From NCBI RefSeq assembly GCF_030272615.1, contig NC_081410.1, positions 290,717,957 to 290,781,956 on the forward strand: a DNA stretch of 64,000 nucleotides. Direction: 5' to 3'. Source of the DNA: Cryptomeria japonica. Its lineage: Eukaryota; Streptophyta; Pinopsida; Cupressales; Cupressaceae. Position numbers and translations under genes: made by a program. Every line of letters starts with the position of its first letter. The first letter of the stretch is position 1. Below the pieces are notes generated by a model. The model did not search any database. It was not told the DNA's origin and saw only the letters and a program-made list of their open reading frames with translations. This document shows, one piece after another, positions 12,550 through 22,529 of the stretch.

Positions 12550-13889
12550 TTCACCTCTATGGCTCCAAACTTGTGGTTAAAATGGTAGAAACACAAGATA
12601 CACCTAAGGATCCTTGTATTGCATTTGACCCTAGTGAGACCATTAGAGCACCCGATGGCCCTTTATACATAGTTGTGAAGGTTAAGGATATCCCTTGTCA
12701 TGGTGCCCTGATTGATCCCTCTTACATGGTTAATGTTATAACTGGAGAATATATTTTCACTTTACAATGCCATAAACCACTATATGATGCTTCTAATGTG
12801 GTTGTGAAGTTATTTTATGGATTATCTTATTCTACCATTTGTTCTATCACTCTTCCTGTTGAACTTCATACTAAATCCATGGATGTTGACATTGTTATCA
12901 TACCTTCTTCTGAGCAATTTCGTGTGAAGTTGGGTTATCCTTGGCTATCTTCCATGAAGGCTATTTCTTCTCCAATCCATAAATGTTTGAAGTTTCCTCA
13001 CAATGGATAAATCATAACCATCAACCATAGCTTATTTTGTCCATCTGAAAGAAGCCCTGATGTTCCTATTGATCTCTTTTGGCCTAAACAATTTGAATCT
13101 CTTCCATCAAGGAGAGATGCTCTTTTTCAATCTTATCAAAAATAGAAGAAAGATATGATCTTATCCTTAAGTCAACCTAGATCACCAACACTTAACATTC
13201 CTATTATTCTTCAAGATGAGGTTCTTCCCCTCTTGGATAGAACTAATCTCCCTCCTAAGGAAAATTGTCCACCTACTCCTATGGATGTGACTTTACCTTC
13301 TCTTAAGGAGAACACCAATATTCTTCCTAAGGTTAGACCTATACCTCCTCCTCATGATGGATATGGTCTCCTTCCTACACCTTATATTCCTCCTTTCTAT
13401 CACGCAGTTCCACCTCCTTTCTCTTATCGAGAGAAGAGGCATGCTTCTCCTATTGTTCAACCAAAAATACCACAACCTAAATCTTCCAATATCAAGGAGA
13501 GAAATATTCCTACTTTTTCAAGTGTTCTCCCTTCTTCTTAGCCTTCCAATAAGACTCAATGGAATTGTTGTGCGAGAGACCACTAATGAAGACACTATGT
13601 TCTAGCTTGTAAATCTATCCCTCAAAATACTTAATCTCCTCAGACTCTGACAGTTGACATGATTCCCTTTTCTCCTAAGCAAGATGTTCAACCAACATCT
13701 CCAAATTATAAGTTGCGTAAAACATGTGATGGTTTTAATCCTATTCGTGTTCTTGCTCCTCTTTCTCTAAAATTTGATGAAGAAATGGGTGAAAATGTTA
13801 TTCATAATGGCAATACAGCTCCTAATGATTCCGACAATGAGTATGAGTATGCTGATGTGGACAAGCATTTATCGGATGAGTTTTCATGA
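12550..13889 (+). pseudogene. Retropepsin-like protease and proline-rich region, decayed
   Basis: Segment 12573-13010 has the plant gypsy pattern DPSETIRAPDGPLYIVVKVKD, then a retropepsin core (GALIDP ... VNVITGEYIFTLQ, later EQFRVKLGYPWL and HKCLKFPHNG). The usual DPGSS after the active aspartate reads DPSYM here, so activity is unlikely. A frameshift separates it from gag. Downstream, 13155-13541 is proline-rich (PTPYIPPFYHAVPPPFSYRE). Segment 13659-13889 is acidic at its end (NDSDNEYEYADVDK). Reverse transcriptase would be expected next and is absent. Stops lie at 13008-13010 and between segments. Confidence 0.7.
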
Positions 13890-14815
13890 ACCCTAATCCT
13901 AGCTCCTCGAATAAAACAAAGTAACTTACAACATGAGCATAGTCCTTGTTTCGATCTTGTGATGGCTCCATCTGTTGTGCTTGATATTGCTCTTCTGGTG
14001 TGTTTCTTGCCTTCACAAAATAATGATCAACAAGATTAGGAGGTAGATGTTGTGCTAGATTAGCAATACTAGAACTGTAGATCTTTCTCTCTCTCCTATC
14101 ATTCTCTTTTGTGACCATTCTTCTATATGTACCTATGTTCTTCTATTTGTTCCCTTAATATCTACTTGGGGACGATGCAAAGCATTGAGATCTTTTCTTG
14201 GTCTCTTTCATGTTGACTCAAAATACATCCTCTCTTCCCTTTCTTCTAAGGTAGTGTCCTTCTTTGGGGAATGAAGATTATCATATGCATATACATACAT
14301 GATATACATGAGTTATCATACAACATACTGACCCCGAGGAAAGTGACACTACCTCATGTTTTATGTTCATTATCCTTGGGTTTAAAACTCGATTAGGGGC
14401 TAAATCCTTACAATAATGTGCTCCCTCTCTTCTCTCTCTTGTGGGTGTATCCTACCTTAAAGACATCGCTCTCGATAAGGCGCACGTGATCACTTTAACG
14501 TGGGGACATACACTTTGCTCATAATTTCCTTCTTGTGATACTTAGAATTACTTAGTGAACTTTGTTTTTCTTTGTAATCTTTTTTTCCTTGATTTCATGA
14601 CTCATAGTGAAGGGAAATTTTCTACTTGTAGTCATGGTTCTCCCCTTCTCAATCTTCCCTTTTACTTTGTCAATCAAATTCATAAGATCCTAAGTCCACT
14701 AGGGGCTTGGTGCATCTTACCTCCTTGATGTGGTAAAAGTCTTCCAATCTTGTTTCCTTGAACTTTACCGACAGTATTGGTGTACGCTTATACTCCTGCT
14801 AAAGTGGGGGCTAAA
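13890..14815 (+). other. Non-coding tail and polypurine tract of the gypsy-type element
   Basis: No sense-strand gene is visible between the last open segment and the 3' LTR. The tail ends in AAAGTGGGGGCTAAA (14801-14815), a polypurine tract of the form usual for plant gypsy elements, directly followed by TGTAG. An antisense exon-like segment lies at its start and is listed separately. Confidence 0.7.
13930..14074 (-). other. Antisense exon-like segment inside the gypsy-type element
   Basis: On the minus strand an open segment reads NLAQHLPPNLVDHYFVKAR, then NTPEEQYQAQQMEPSQDRNK. It is bounded by a good acceptor (ATCTACAG before 14074) and a consensus donor (GTAAGT right after 13930, phase 0). 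Composition is protein-like, unlike the surrounding noncoding tail. I do not recognise the protein. It may be a captured host exon or part of an antisense accessory ORF, which some Tat-lineage gypsy elements carry between pol and the 3' LTR. Confidence 0.35.
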
Positions 14816-15320
14816 TGTAGTGTCGTAAAATTATGACCCTAGCAATTTTTGACTGCATTAGGGTCCTCACGCATGTGAACTTGAATCCTCAAACCTAATC
14901 AAATAGAAGATTTTTTGGAGGACCATATAGGTTCCCGCCACGATCTGGGAAAATTTTCCTCAAACTCACAGGACGACTTCATCTCAACATATTACTGCCA
15001 GATCTAGGTGCACAACTTCCTCCCATATTCCAATCTCAAGTTATAATCAGTTATTTGTCACTTTTGCACTACATAATTCAATATATATCCTTTCTATTTC
15101 AAATAAGAAAGAGGGGATCAACTTAGCATTCCCAATTCATTCAGAATTCAATCTACCATCTTTGTGTGGAGAGATTGAATCTAGTGAATTATCCTCTCCT
15201 CTTTCTAATGTAATGGTGAAAAGTGCTTGAATGGTAATCGATAGCGAAACTCTCATCTCTTTTTGAGGGAAAGGGTAGTTTCCCTCTTGATTTATCATTC
15301 ACCATTTTCCCACCATTACA
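14816..15320 (+). repeat. 3' LTR of the gypsy-type element (short form)
   Basis: It begins TGTAGTGTCGTAAAATT directly after the polypurine tract and ends CACCATTACA before the ATAAC duplication. At 505 bp it lacks the roughly 729-bp central part present in the 5' LTR. The junction falls at an ATT shared by both sides of the missing segment, which suits illegitimate recombination between tiny repeats. Confidence 0.85.
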
Positions 15321-15836
15321 ATAACTCTCTATGCTTTATCATTATGCTTTATGTCATTTGAAGGAAGACTAATATTATGTATCTATTTAAGCTTTTATAA
15401 TATTGAGCATAACTTTTGTAGGTTGAATCATGTCTCACTCTTGTGAATCAGTTTTAGTTGTGTTTGAAATTTATTATGTTGTTGGTGAAACTGGGTTGAA
15501 TTTTGTGATAATGGAGAATATTTTAGCCTTTGAATTATGCATTCTATATATGATTTATTGTGCTTCTGAAGTTTAAATTCTAAATTATGGCATATCGCCT
15601 AGGTTATCTTTAATTTTCAGTATTTTCTCTATTTCGCTTTCCCATGAATGAAGAACTAGCTTCTAAAATCTCGGAGGTTGTTCATTAAGATGCAATAGGT
15701 GCTGAGTTGTTGAGATTGTTGGGAGATTGTTGTAGTCTATTGGATTTGGTTGTTGGACTTGGATATGTTGTTGTCATGGATGTCAACATATTCCTGTGAG
15801 TTTTTCGGTGAGATTTGTTAATCCTATGAGGATCCG
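15321..15836 (+). repeat. Right part of the older LTR-like sequence
   Basis: This continues the sequence interrupted at 7871, starting with the second ATAAC. It is T-rich without a coding frame. A later part repeats GATTGTTG and GTTGTTG phrases near 15700-15780. Nothing else was seen. Confidence 0.35.
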
Positions 15837-16625
15837 GTTAATATTGAGAGGGGGAGTGAATCAGTATTAACACCAATTTACAAGATTAAACCAAAAACAA
15901 ACTTATATCAGATCTGAAATCATTTATCAAATATCTCAACTTCTTTTATTGGATCTAACAACCTCCTTGTCAGATCTGCTAATACATTAATCAAATCATT
16001 TACCACATCTATCAATTATTTCACCACTTAAGAAGTCATATAAATTTGATCATTTACCAACTCATTATCCTCATCTATCAGATCACACACTTTCTCTACC
16101 AACACTTATTAGTATGGGTAACCTTTGGTAAACCTTCAATGAAACATCATAACCGATGTACTCAAAAATAGTGCATGAAATGTAACATAAACAAGAACAT
16201 CACATGAAAATAATTCTACACATGAGCTCCATAATTGTTCAACATGAAAACCCAAATAGGGAAAAACCACGATGGGAGTTGGAACCTACATATATTTTTA
16301 CTCATTTGAAGCATGCCTTGTTAGGAGCAGACCCTGTTAGGAGTCACCCGGTTAAGGGATTTTCCTAAAAGCCTAGTTAGGAGCTTGAATATCTATTAGG
16401 ATCAGCCTCATGAGAGGATTTACCACTATTTTGAGAGCTTCCTTGTTAGGGGACTTAAATGTTTAAGGCTTCTTAGGACCTACCCGATTAAAGGATTTAA
16501 CCTGTTGTAGTTGTTAGGGAACAACAGTGAAAAGTGATATGTTACTTGGATTTTTGAGCTTGCTAGATCAGATCCACTTATGCTCAACACTCTACAACTC
16601 TTATGCATATATCACACTTCTCTTC
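15837..16625 (-). repeat. Truncated Sirevirus-like LTR fragment
   Basis: The fragment starts near GAGAGGGGGAGTGAATCAGT (15857), the phrase found about 40 bp inside the LTRs at 20.8, 21.5, 27.3 and 33.3 kb. It keeps their order: a GGAAAAACCACGATGGG block (16258), then a run of GTTAGGAG and GGTTAAGGGATT units, then CAGATCCACTTATGCTC and CACTCTACAA near 16567-16590. It ends near 16625, where a different, CG-rich sequence begins. No internal domain or partner LTR was found. It is a diverged solo or truncated LTR. Confidence 0.65.
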
Positions 16626-17160
16626 ACTAGTACATTCAGAGCTAATTTCCGATGGCCAATTGTCAGAATTATGACTAATTTTCGTCGGAGTGCCAACAAA
16701 AGTATTCATCGGAAACTCATCGTCGGATTTGTCGGTGATGCCCTAATCGTTGAAAATATGACAATCCCATGGACTTTGCCGATAGTGGGCATGATCGCTC
16801 TTCCGATCAAAAAAGTCATCAGGCATGCAGCATCCCCGTTGGATGCTTCAGTAGATTTCATCGCAAAGTCGATGACAATTTGGAACTTCGTACCGATGGT
16901 GATGTTGTTTGTCTGACACTTGTGTTGTCGCTCCATTCGGAGGCATCGTCGATCGTCCGACTATGAAGTGTCGTCACACATACAACATCCTCGTTGAATG
17001 TTTGTGTAGTTTGAGTCAGAAGTGCGACAACTCCAGAACATTTTCACCGATGAGAACATTGTATGTCTGTTGATTTCATCATCGGTGGAAAGCTTGGTAT
17101 TCATCGTAATTCTGATGACGATAATACTTTTATCAAAAAATTATTATTATTATCTAGTCA
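16625..17160. mobile_element. Possible non-autonomous CACTA-type fragment
   Basis: The segment starts CACTAGTACATTC. It is dense in CATCGG, CCGATGG and TCGTCGGA phrases on both strands, a pattern seen in the subterminal repeats of plant CACTA elements. The right end (TATCTAGTC near 17160) resembles a damaged CTAGTG terminus, but no clean inverted terminus or 3-bp target duplication could be shown. The open frames here (16527-16916 and others) have no protein features. Confidence 0.3.
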
Positions 17161-17485
17161 TTGATATGTACAGCGAATGATATTCTATCCCCACCACCTA
17201 CCAGTAGGGGGCATAGGTTTGAGGCTAATATGAGGGGCATGGTTTCAAGCTAATATGATCAGGTGCACCATGCTTGAGATGGTCCAACTAGTCTCACTCT
17301 AGGACTAAGCTCATACCATATCTAAATGAAAGACATCTCAAATAGATCGTCAGTGGAAAGCTGCAAAATGCCATTTTCATACATAAGCAAGACATACATA
17401 ATTGGGCACAATCACCAAGAGAACAGTAAAAAGTGTGTTTGAGATCATTGTCCTAATTGTGGTGTGGTCATGAAGAGATCACCGT
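17161..17485. other. No recognisable feature
   Basis: This is about 325 bp between the CG-rich fragment and the foldback. A phrase near AGGCTAATATGA occurs twice (17222 and 17249). Nothing else can be supported. Confidence 0.5.
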
Positions 17486-17597
17486 AAATTTGTCAACCTT
17501 TCCTTCATTTAAACCAACTAAACCTTTATGTATATGCATATGCATATGCATATGGATATGCATACGCATATGCATATGTATATGTATATGTATATGC

Positions 17598-17650
<53 letters not shown>

Positions 17651-17908
17651 CATATGTATATAGTTTGGTGTATTCATTAAAGATTTTCATTTAATTTTGA
17701 GCATTTTGTGGATGTTATAATCAAGAAACATATCATCACCCTCACCAATTATGCTCAACTGATTTAAGTACAATCATTTGATTGTTAATAATTTTTAAAT
17801 TAAGGGAGTACTTTTCAAAATACATATCCATATCCATATGCATATATGCATATACATATACATAAAGGTTTACTGCTTGGTTTAAATGAAGGAAAGGTTG
17901 ACAAATTT
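17486..17908. repeat. Foldback (inverted-repeat) element with hexanucleotide microsatellite arms
   Basis: The left arm reads AAATTTGTCAACCTTTCC, then TTCATTTAAACCAA and AACCTTTATGTATATG (17486-17535). The right arm is its reverse complement, ending GGTTGACAAATTT at 17908, with a few mismatches (TTTACTGCTTGG for CCAACTAAA). Next to the left arm is a long ATATGT/ATATGC hexamer run, and next to the right arm a short remnant of the same hexamers. The whole can fold into one hairpin of about 420 nt. It looks like a MITE or foldback element whose inner arm has expanded as a microsatellite. Confidence 0.7.
17528..17662. repeat. (ATATGT/ATATGC)n hexanucleotide microsatellite
   Basis: About 22 hexamers, GCATAT-rich at the left and GTATAT-rich towards the right, lie inside the foldback. 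Open frames of repeating I-C or H-I residues across it are artefacts. Confidence 0.9.
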
Positions 17909-19110
17909 CTCCATGTAGTTTTACCTGACTCTAGAATTAGTCAATTGTTTAAAACAAGTCATAACCATTATAACAAAATTCACACTAATAATATATTTCC
18001 TAACAATTTTTATCCATGAATGATATTTGGGTTTACAATCTCGAATTCAGTACATGCAATATCATTAGAACTCAAACATCAATAAACTTGTTTCAAATCA
18101 AAAACACTGTGATCTAAATTGCAAGCAAACTATTTAATGTAATGCCTATTATTTGTATTTTGGAAAAAAGGGTTGGCTGAAGAATTTTGTAGAGCATACT
18201 ATTTGAGTAATTTACATGTCAAGTGTTTGTTATAATGTCCGAAAACTAAATCACGAAAAAAGTGAAAAAAAACTGGTTAGCAAATCATGGGTGCACTTTG
18301 CATTCTTGTTGTTATCCAATTCTCTTACTTTAGCTCTATTTCTTTCTTCAGATTTGGGGTCTAGAGCTCCTCCCTAAGTAGAGATTGTTGGTTTTGTCTC
18401 CCCTCCTTTGACTGGAGAGTTTCTTGCTATGTCTGGTAGTTTTCCCTCAGAGTTCAGCTTCTCTATTGGTTGGACTGCTATTTTCCCTACCTTCTTCTCC
18501 AAGTGCTCCTCCTCTTGTTTCCAAGATTTTTCCTTTGCCTTCTACTCAATGGCCCTTGGTTGTGCCTTCATGCCCTCTTAATGTCTTTACTGGGTTCTTG
18601 TTTCCTTCAAATGATGGCTTCTCTATGTTATGCAATATCCATCTTGGATCTTGCAACATCAAATTCTGGCATGGTTAATGTTGATGCGAGTGATTGGACA
18701 ATTGTTTTTTATCATATTTTTTTTTGAGTAAGAAGATCCTTCTCAAGAAGTTTCATGTTGTCAAAAGATAAATAAGTAGTCAAGAAAGGTGAGGGCTAAA
18801 AAGAATCTTAAGATTAATGTTTCTAATTGTGTTGGTTATTGTTGATGTGGTTTTTCATTTATTTTCTTTAGTTATTCTTCACCAATAGCCTATTTATAAT
18901 AACTTTATCTGTTTGGAAGTGGTCCTCTCTAGAACCTACAACCAATCTATCAAAAGAAAATACATATTGGAACATGCCATCACAAAAATATGTCATTTAT
19001 ATATATAAAACTAGAATGTTCAGGTTTTCTTGAAAACAATCAAATTGAAATTCTTATCTTGGTCTTACAAGTAGTAGGGTTCTTACCTAGCAGGATGCTC
19101 CTCACAAGGA
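17909..19110. other. No recognisable gene
   Basis: The AT-rich stretch has a moderately long plus frame at 18424-18678 (MLCLVVFPQSSASLLVGLLF start). It is hydrophobic and serine/proline-rich but matches nothing I know, and two frames overlap there. A degraded LINE ORF1 or chance are both possible. No repeat partner was seen in the window. Confidence 0.45.
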
Positions 19111-19418
19111 CGATTGTATGTTGTCCAGACTAGCTCACCCTGGAAAAGCCTCAGGATCTACGATAAAAGTCAAAAAAACAATAATATTATCCTCTAGTTC
19201 ATATAAGAAATGATTTATAGTGAGTGTCTTTGAGATAAAAGAGCATTTACATTAATGTAGTTGTTTGTGTTGAGGGTAAATCAATGATAGATTCCTCCTG
19301 GGAGGATAATCATATCCCCCTTCTTAACCCATCTTTGTATCCATCAATCCTCTTTATCCCTTACATCAAAGGAGCCTATAACAAAAGAAACATAAAACTC
19401 AAGTGTCAGTATATGTCA
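19111..19418. repeat. 308-bp direct repeat, copy 1
   Basis: It begins CGATTGTATGTTGTCCAGAC and ends in AGTGTCAGTATATGTCA. It recurs with few changes at 20008-20315. Both contain the small palindrome-like CCTCC(T/C)(G/A)GGAGGATAATC. No coding frame was seen. The two copies bracket the promoter-like duplication at 19486-20008. Confidence 0.85.
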
Positions 19419-19485
19419 GTATATGAGGCATATTCATGACAAACAAGTAATAAAAAAACTTACGATTGTAAAGTAATAAAAAACC

Positions 19486-20008
19486 CTCATAGCCTATGGG
19501 CCCCACCCAGACCCCACCAACTTTATAAAACTACCTCCTATTTTTGTTTCAACACACAAAAACAAAGAACAAGAAGCTGACAACTGTGAATGTGAGAGTG
19601 AGAGTTGCAGGTGCCAGGTGAAAAACTGAGAGTGTAGAGCAAGAGGGTTGAGGAGAAGTAAGAAGAGAAGTGATGCCAAGTTGCCAATTTGTAATGGTCT
19701 ACCCCTATTTTGAATCCAATTTCTTTTGCACCTTTTCAACTATGCTTCTTGACAAACAATTTACTTGAATGCTCTATTGCTAATTTTTAGTTTGTCTTTC
19801 TTGATTTTGTGAATGCCAATGTTTGTTTGCTAATACTTTTGAGATGGCATTTTGGCAAACAACATGCATGCACTGAAAGGGTTTCAATTTGGAATTGATA
19901 TTGATAGTGCTGTTATCACTTTATAATAATCAAGATTTGCATTCATTGAAATGATTTTAATCAACTAAAGAGGCATATTCATGACTTACAAGTAATAAAA
20001 AAACTTAC
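19486..20008 (+). repeat. 523-bp duplicated promoter/5'-leader-like segment, copy 1
   Basis: It starts CTCATAGCCTATGGGCCC and ends TAATAAAAAAACTTAC. It is matched almost base for base by 36251-36771. The plus strand has CCAACTTTATAAAACTACC (a TATA box in good context, near 19519), a CA-rich leader, a purine-rich GAGAGT block and then GAGGAGAAGTAAGAAG, a possible 5' splice site near 19650. This looks like a host-type promoter with untranslated first exon, copied as part of a mobile or duplicated unit. No protein was recognised. Confidence 0.7.
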
Positions 20009-20315
20009 GATTGTATGTTGTCCAGACTGGCTCGCCCTAGAAAAGCCTCAGGATCTGCGATAAAAGTCAAGGAAACAATAATATTATCCTCTAGTTCATA
20101 TAAGAAATGATTTATAGTGAGTGTCCTTGAGATAAAAGAGCATTTACATTAATGTAGTTGTTTGTGTCGAGGGTAAATCGATGATAGATTCCTCCTAGGA
20201 GGATAATCATATCCCCGTTCTTAACCCATCTTCGTATCCATCGATCCTCTTTATCCCTTACATCAAAGGAGCCTATAACAAAAGAAACATAAAAATCAAG
20301 CGTCAGTATATGTCA
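20008..20315. repeat. 308-bp direct repeat, copy 2
   Basis: This is the second copy of the segment at 19111-19418, starting at the same CGATTGTATG. It follows the promoter-like segment without a gap. The linker GAGGCATATTCATGAC with a following TAATAAAAAAACTTACGATTG also occurs in both places (about 19425 and 19970). Confidence 0.85.
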
Positions 20316-20789
20316 TTGGCAACTCTTGTTTTATGAATTCTTTCAAATTTGTCTTCGCTAGAGTCAGCTTGCTAATAGGCTATTGCTATATACTACAAAT
20401 TAAATTGCTGAAATTCCATGACTTCGACCATAAAGACACATAGACTGGGTTCAAGTAATGTATACGAGAATTAAAGGACAATGGAAACTTTTCCATTGTC
20501 TATAATAGATAGCAAGAAGGAAATACTATTATCTATGTAACATCTATTTGACAATTTTGGATTCATAACTTTACGTATAAACATATACAACCATGGTATA
20601 TTGAAAAATGACATAATAAATCCATTTCATGTAATCAATAATTTTGTACAAAGGGGAGGATGCTAATCATGTCACCCTAAATATTCACAAATAGGTATTG
20701 AAGGAATGTTGATAATAAATATGATAAAATAATGCTTGGTTTAGAGGATATAGCTAATTCACCCCTCAATTTAAAAGAAATATCAGGTT
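20316..20789. other. No recognisable feature
   Basis: AT-rich DNA lies between the repeat block and the left target duplication of the large Sirevirus-like element. No gene or repeat partner was seen. Confidence 0.5.
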
Positions 20790-20794
20790 AAATT

Positions 20795-21508
20795 TGATAA
20801 CTCAATGATGAATGGATAGTACCAAACTGGTACTGAGAGGGGGGGGTTAATCAGTACAGACAAAAACACATTCCTAAAACTAGTTTATCAGCAGACACTG
20901 TGCTTTGGCAGACAAACAGTAACACCGGTCTTAAACAGAGGACAACTGGCAAAACCCAGAATAACTGAGACAAGCATATACCAGTTGACACTTATCTTTT
21001 CATACAATCTAATACTTCATTTCCATTTCACCCTAATGCATGAACAGGTATTCTATCATCAAAAATATATAAACAGCTAGATCAACATGGTTTACCTTCA
21101 GACACAAATCACTTAAACCATCACATGAATAACACCACACATGACACACAGATTTTTCACGTGGAAACCCAACTGGGAAAAACCACGGTGGGGATGAATA
21201 CCCACAAGCTATTTTTGAACTCTTTAGAAGTCCGCTATGTTAGGAGCCTTGTCTGGTTAAAGACTGATACAATAGGTTCTGTTAGGAACCGATCCTCTTA
21301 GGGATCACCCGGTTAAGGGATGGCTAGAATACCTGGTTAAGGGTTAAACCCTGTTAAAGGCTACCTTGTTAGAGGATTTCAAGAACTCAATGGTTTTGAG
21401 TCACCCTGTTAAAGGATTTATAATAAGCTGGTTAAAGCTACCCTGTTAAGGGATTTCCCAACTGTTGAAGTGGTTAGAGATCAATAGGTATTACAATGAT
21501 CTGGTAAC
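20795..21508 (-). repeat. 3' LTR of the Sirevirus-like element, left piece
   Basis: It begins TGATAACTCAATGATG and matches 33281 onward. It contains GAGAGGGGGGGGTTAATCAG, a TTTTTCACGTGGAAACCC block and GGAAAAACCACGGTGGGG. After these come about ten units near GTTAAGGGAT or GTTAGGAGCC between 21236 and 21460. It stops at GTAAC (21504-21508), the target duplication of the inner element. Confidence 0.9.
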
Positions 21509-22293
21509 TATTAGGGATCCCACAGATACTAAGAGGGGGGGGTGAATCAGTATCTAACTGGTAATTAGAATTTCTTAACTTAAAACATGCAGAACATATT
21601 ATAACAGTGTACCAGTATACAAGAAATAATGCAATAAACAGAATCAAGAACATCCACATGAAAATTACACCATAACACAAGATTTTAACGAGGAAACCCG
21701 ATGTGGGAGAAACCACGGTGGGATTTGTGACCCACAATATTCACTCACTGGCTAATAAGAGAATATTACTTACAATAGGGGCCTACACATGCAAGAAGGC
21801 CAACTGCCTAGAGCTCATTACTCAATGGGAAGTCTCACTGAGGATTATACAAATCCAATATCTTGTACTACTTTACAATAGCATCTTCAATGCCAGATTC
21901 AGTGCCGGTTCCTACTCTGTTCTTTACATATACCCCTTGACCTATATTTCGCACAATAGGTCTACCTAATATTTTCCTATATGCTATTACTCATCATCCA
22001 AAATTTCTACAATGATCTCTTTTATATATAAGAGTCATTTTACAATTTGCCAAGTCAGCTTACACATTTTTACAATAATAAACAAAATATAATATAACAA
22101 AATCATGTCAGCCTTTGTGCTGGTATACTTCCTTTCTTTTGTGTCGGTGTCAGTGTCCTGAGTGCTAGTGTAGAGTGTGATCTGCTGATGCCGGTATAAT
22201 GCCTTTCTCGGTGCCATAAGATTGCAAGGTTGCCATCAATGACAAAACCTTCAATCACATACAATGTCTCATTGGAGTGTGCATATGCCAAAA
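21509..22293 (-). repeat. 3' LTR of the inner element
   Basis: It starts (plus strand) TATTAGGGATCCCACAGATA and ends near CATATGCCAAAA. It matches 27299-28078 throughout. It has a 14-base insertion-type difference near 22151 (GTCCTGAGTGCTAG) and lacks ACTTACAATA, present near 27630. The terminal dinucleotide is TA instead of TG. Confidence 0.9.
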
Positions 22294-22529
22294 ATCTTCC
22301 CCTTTGGCATTGATGGCAACACTCATGAGAAATTTCAAAAAGTATCCAAAAATGTGTAGTCCAAAAAATGTTACCAAAAATGTGAGAGCTCCCCCTGAGC
22401 ATATGATTCCTGTCCTGTGATTTGAATTTTCTCATCCCACTACTCCCCCTTTGGCATCAATGAAAAAGGTTGTCAAGATGTCAGTAGAGTTTGTGGTTTT
22501 AACCTTGTAGCTGGATAGTTATAATTTGA
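22294..22529 (-). promoter_or_regulatory. Polypurine tracts of the inner element
   Basis: On the minus strand, GATGCCAAAGGGGGAGTAG lies at about 22455-22437, an AGGGGGAG at about 22395, and CAATGCCAAAGGGGAAGAT next to the 3' LTR at 22294-22313. This is the same multi-tract arrangement and wording as in the outer element. Confidence 0.75.

Larger units (their letters stand above)
7872..15320 (+). mobile_element. Ty3/gypsy-type non-autonomous element (TR-GAG-like), complete with TSD
   Basis: A 7449-bp element runs from TG to CA. It is flanked by perfect 5-bp duplications (ATAAC at 7867-7871 and 15321-15325). Its parts in order are: 5' LTR 7872-9109, a leader with a hairpin, gag from 10564, a decayed retropepsin-like region, a proline-rich stretch, a non-coding tail, a polypurine tract (AAAGTGGGGGCTAAA, 14801-14815), and 3' LTR 14816-15320. 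No reverse transcriptase, RNase H or integrase motif is present in any frame. It therefore resembles the gag-only plant elements called TR-GAG and would have needed another element's pol. All coding parts are broken by stops. It inserted into older LTR-like DNA. Confidence 0.85.

Noticed and set aside
16527-16916. 129-residue frame as a protein gene
   Set aside because: It spans the end of an LTR fragment and a CG-rich repeat. The text has no family features and another frame overlaps it.
17457-17677. Repetitive I-C and H-I/H-M frames on both strands
   Set aside because: They come from the ATATGT/ATATGC hexamer run and have no protein meaning.
18424-18727. Two overlapping plus-strand frames as a host gene
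   Set aside because: No recognised motif, no splice or start context, and two frames compete. They may be chance or a very old LINE fragment.
19494-19739. Minus-strand frame starting MKRCKRNW, also present at 36314-36502
   Set aside because: The frame is shared only because the DNA is duplicated. It has no domain, and its strand is opposite to the promoter-like order.
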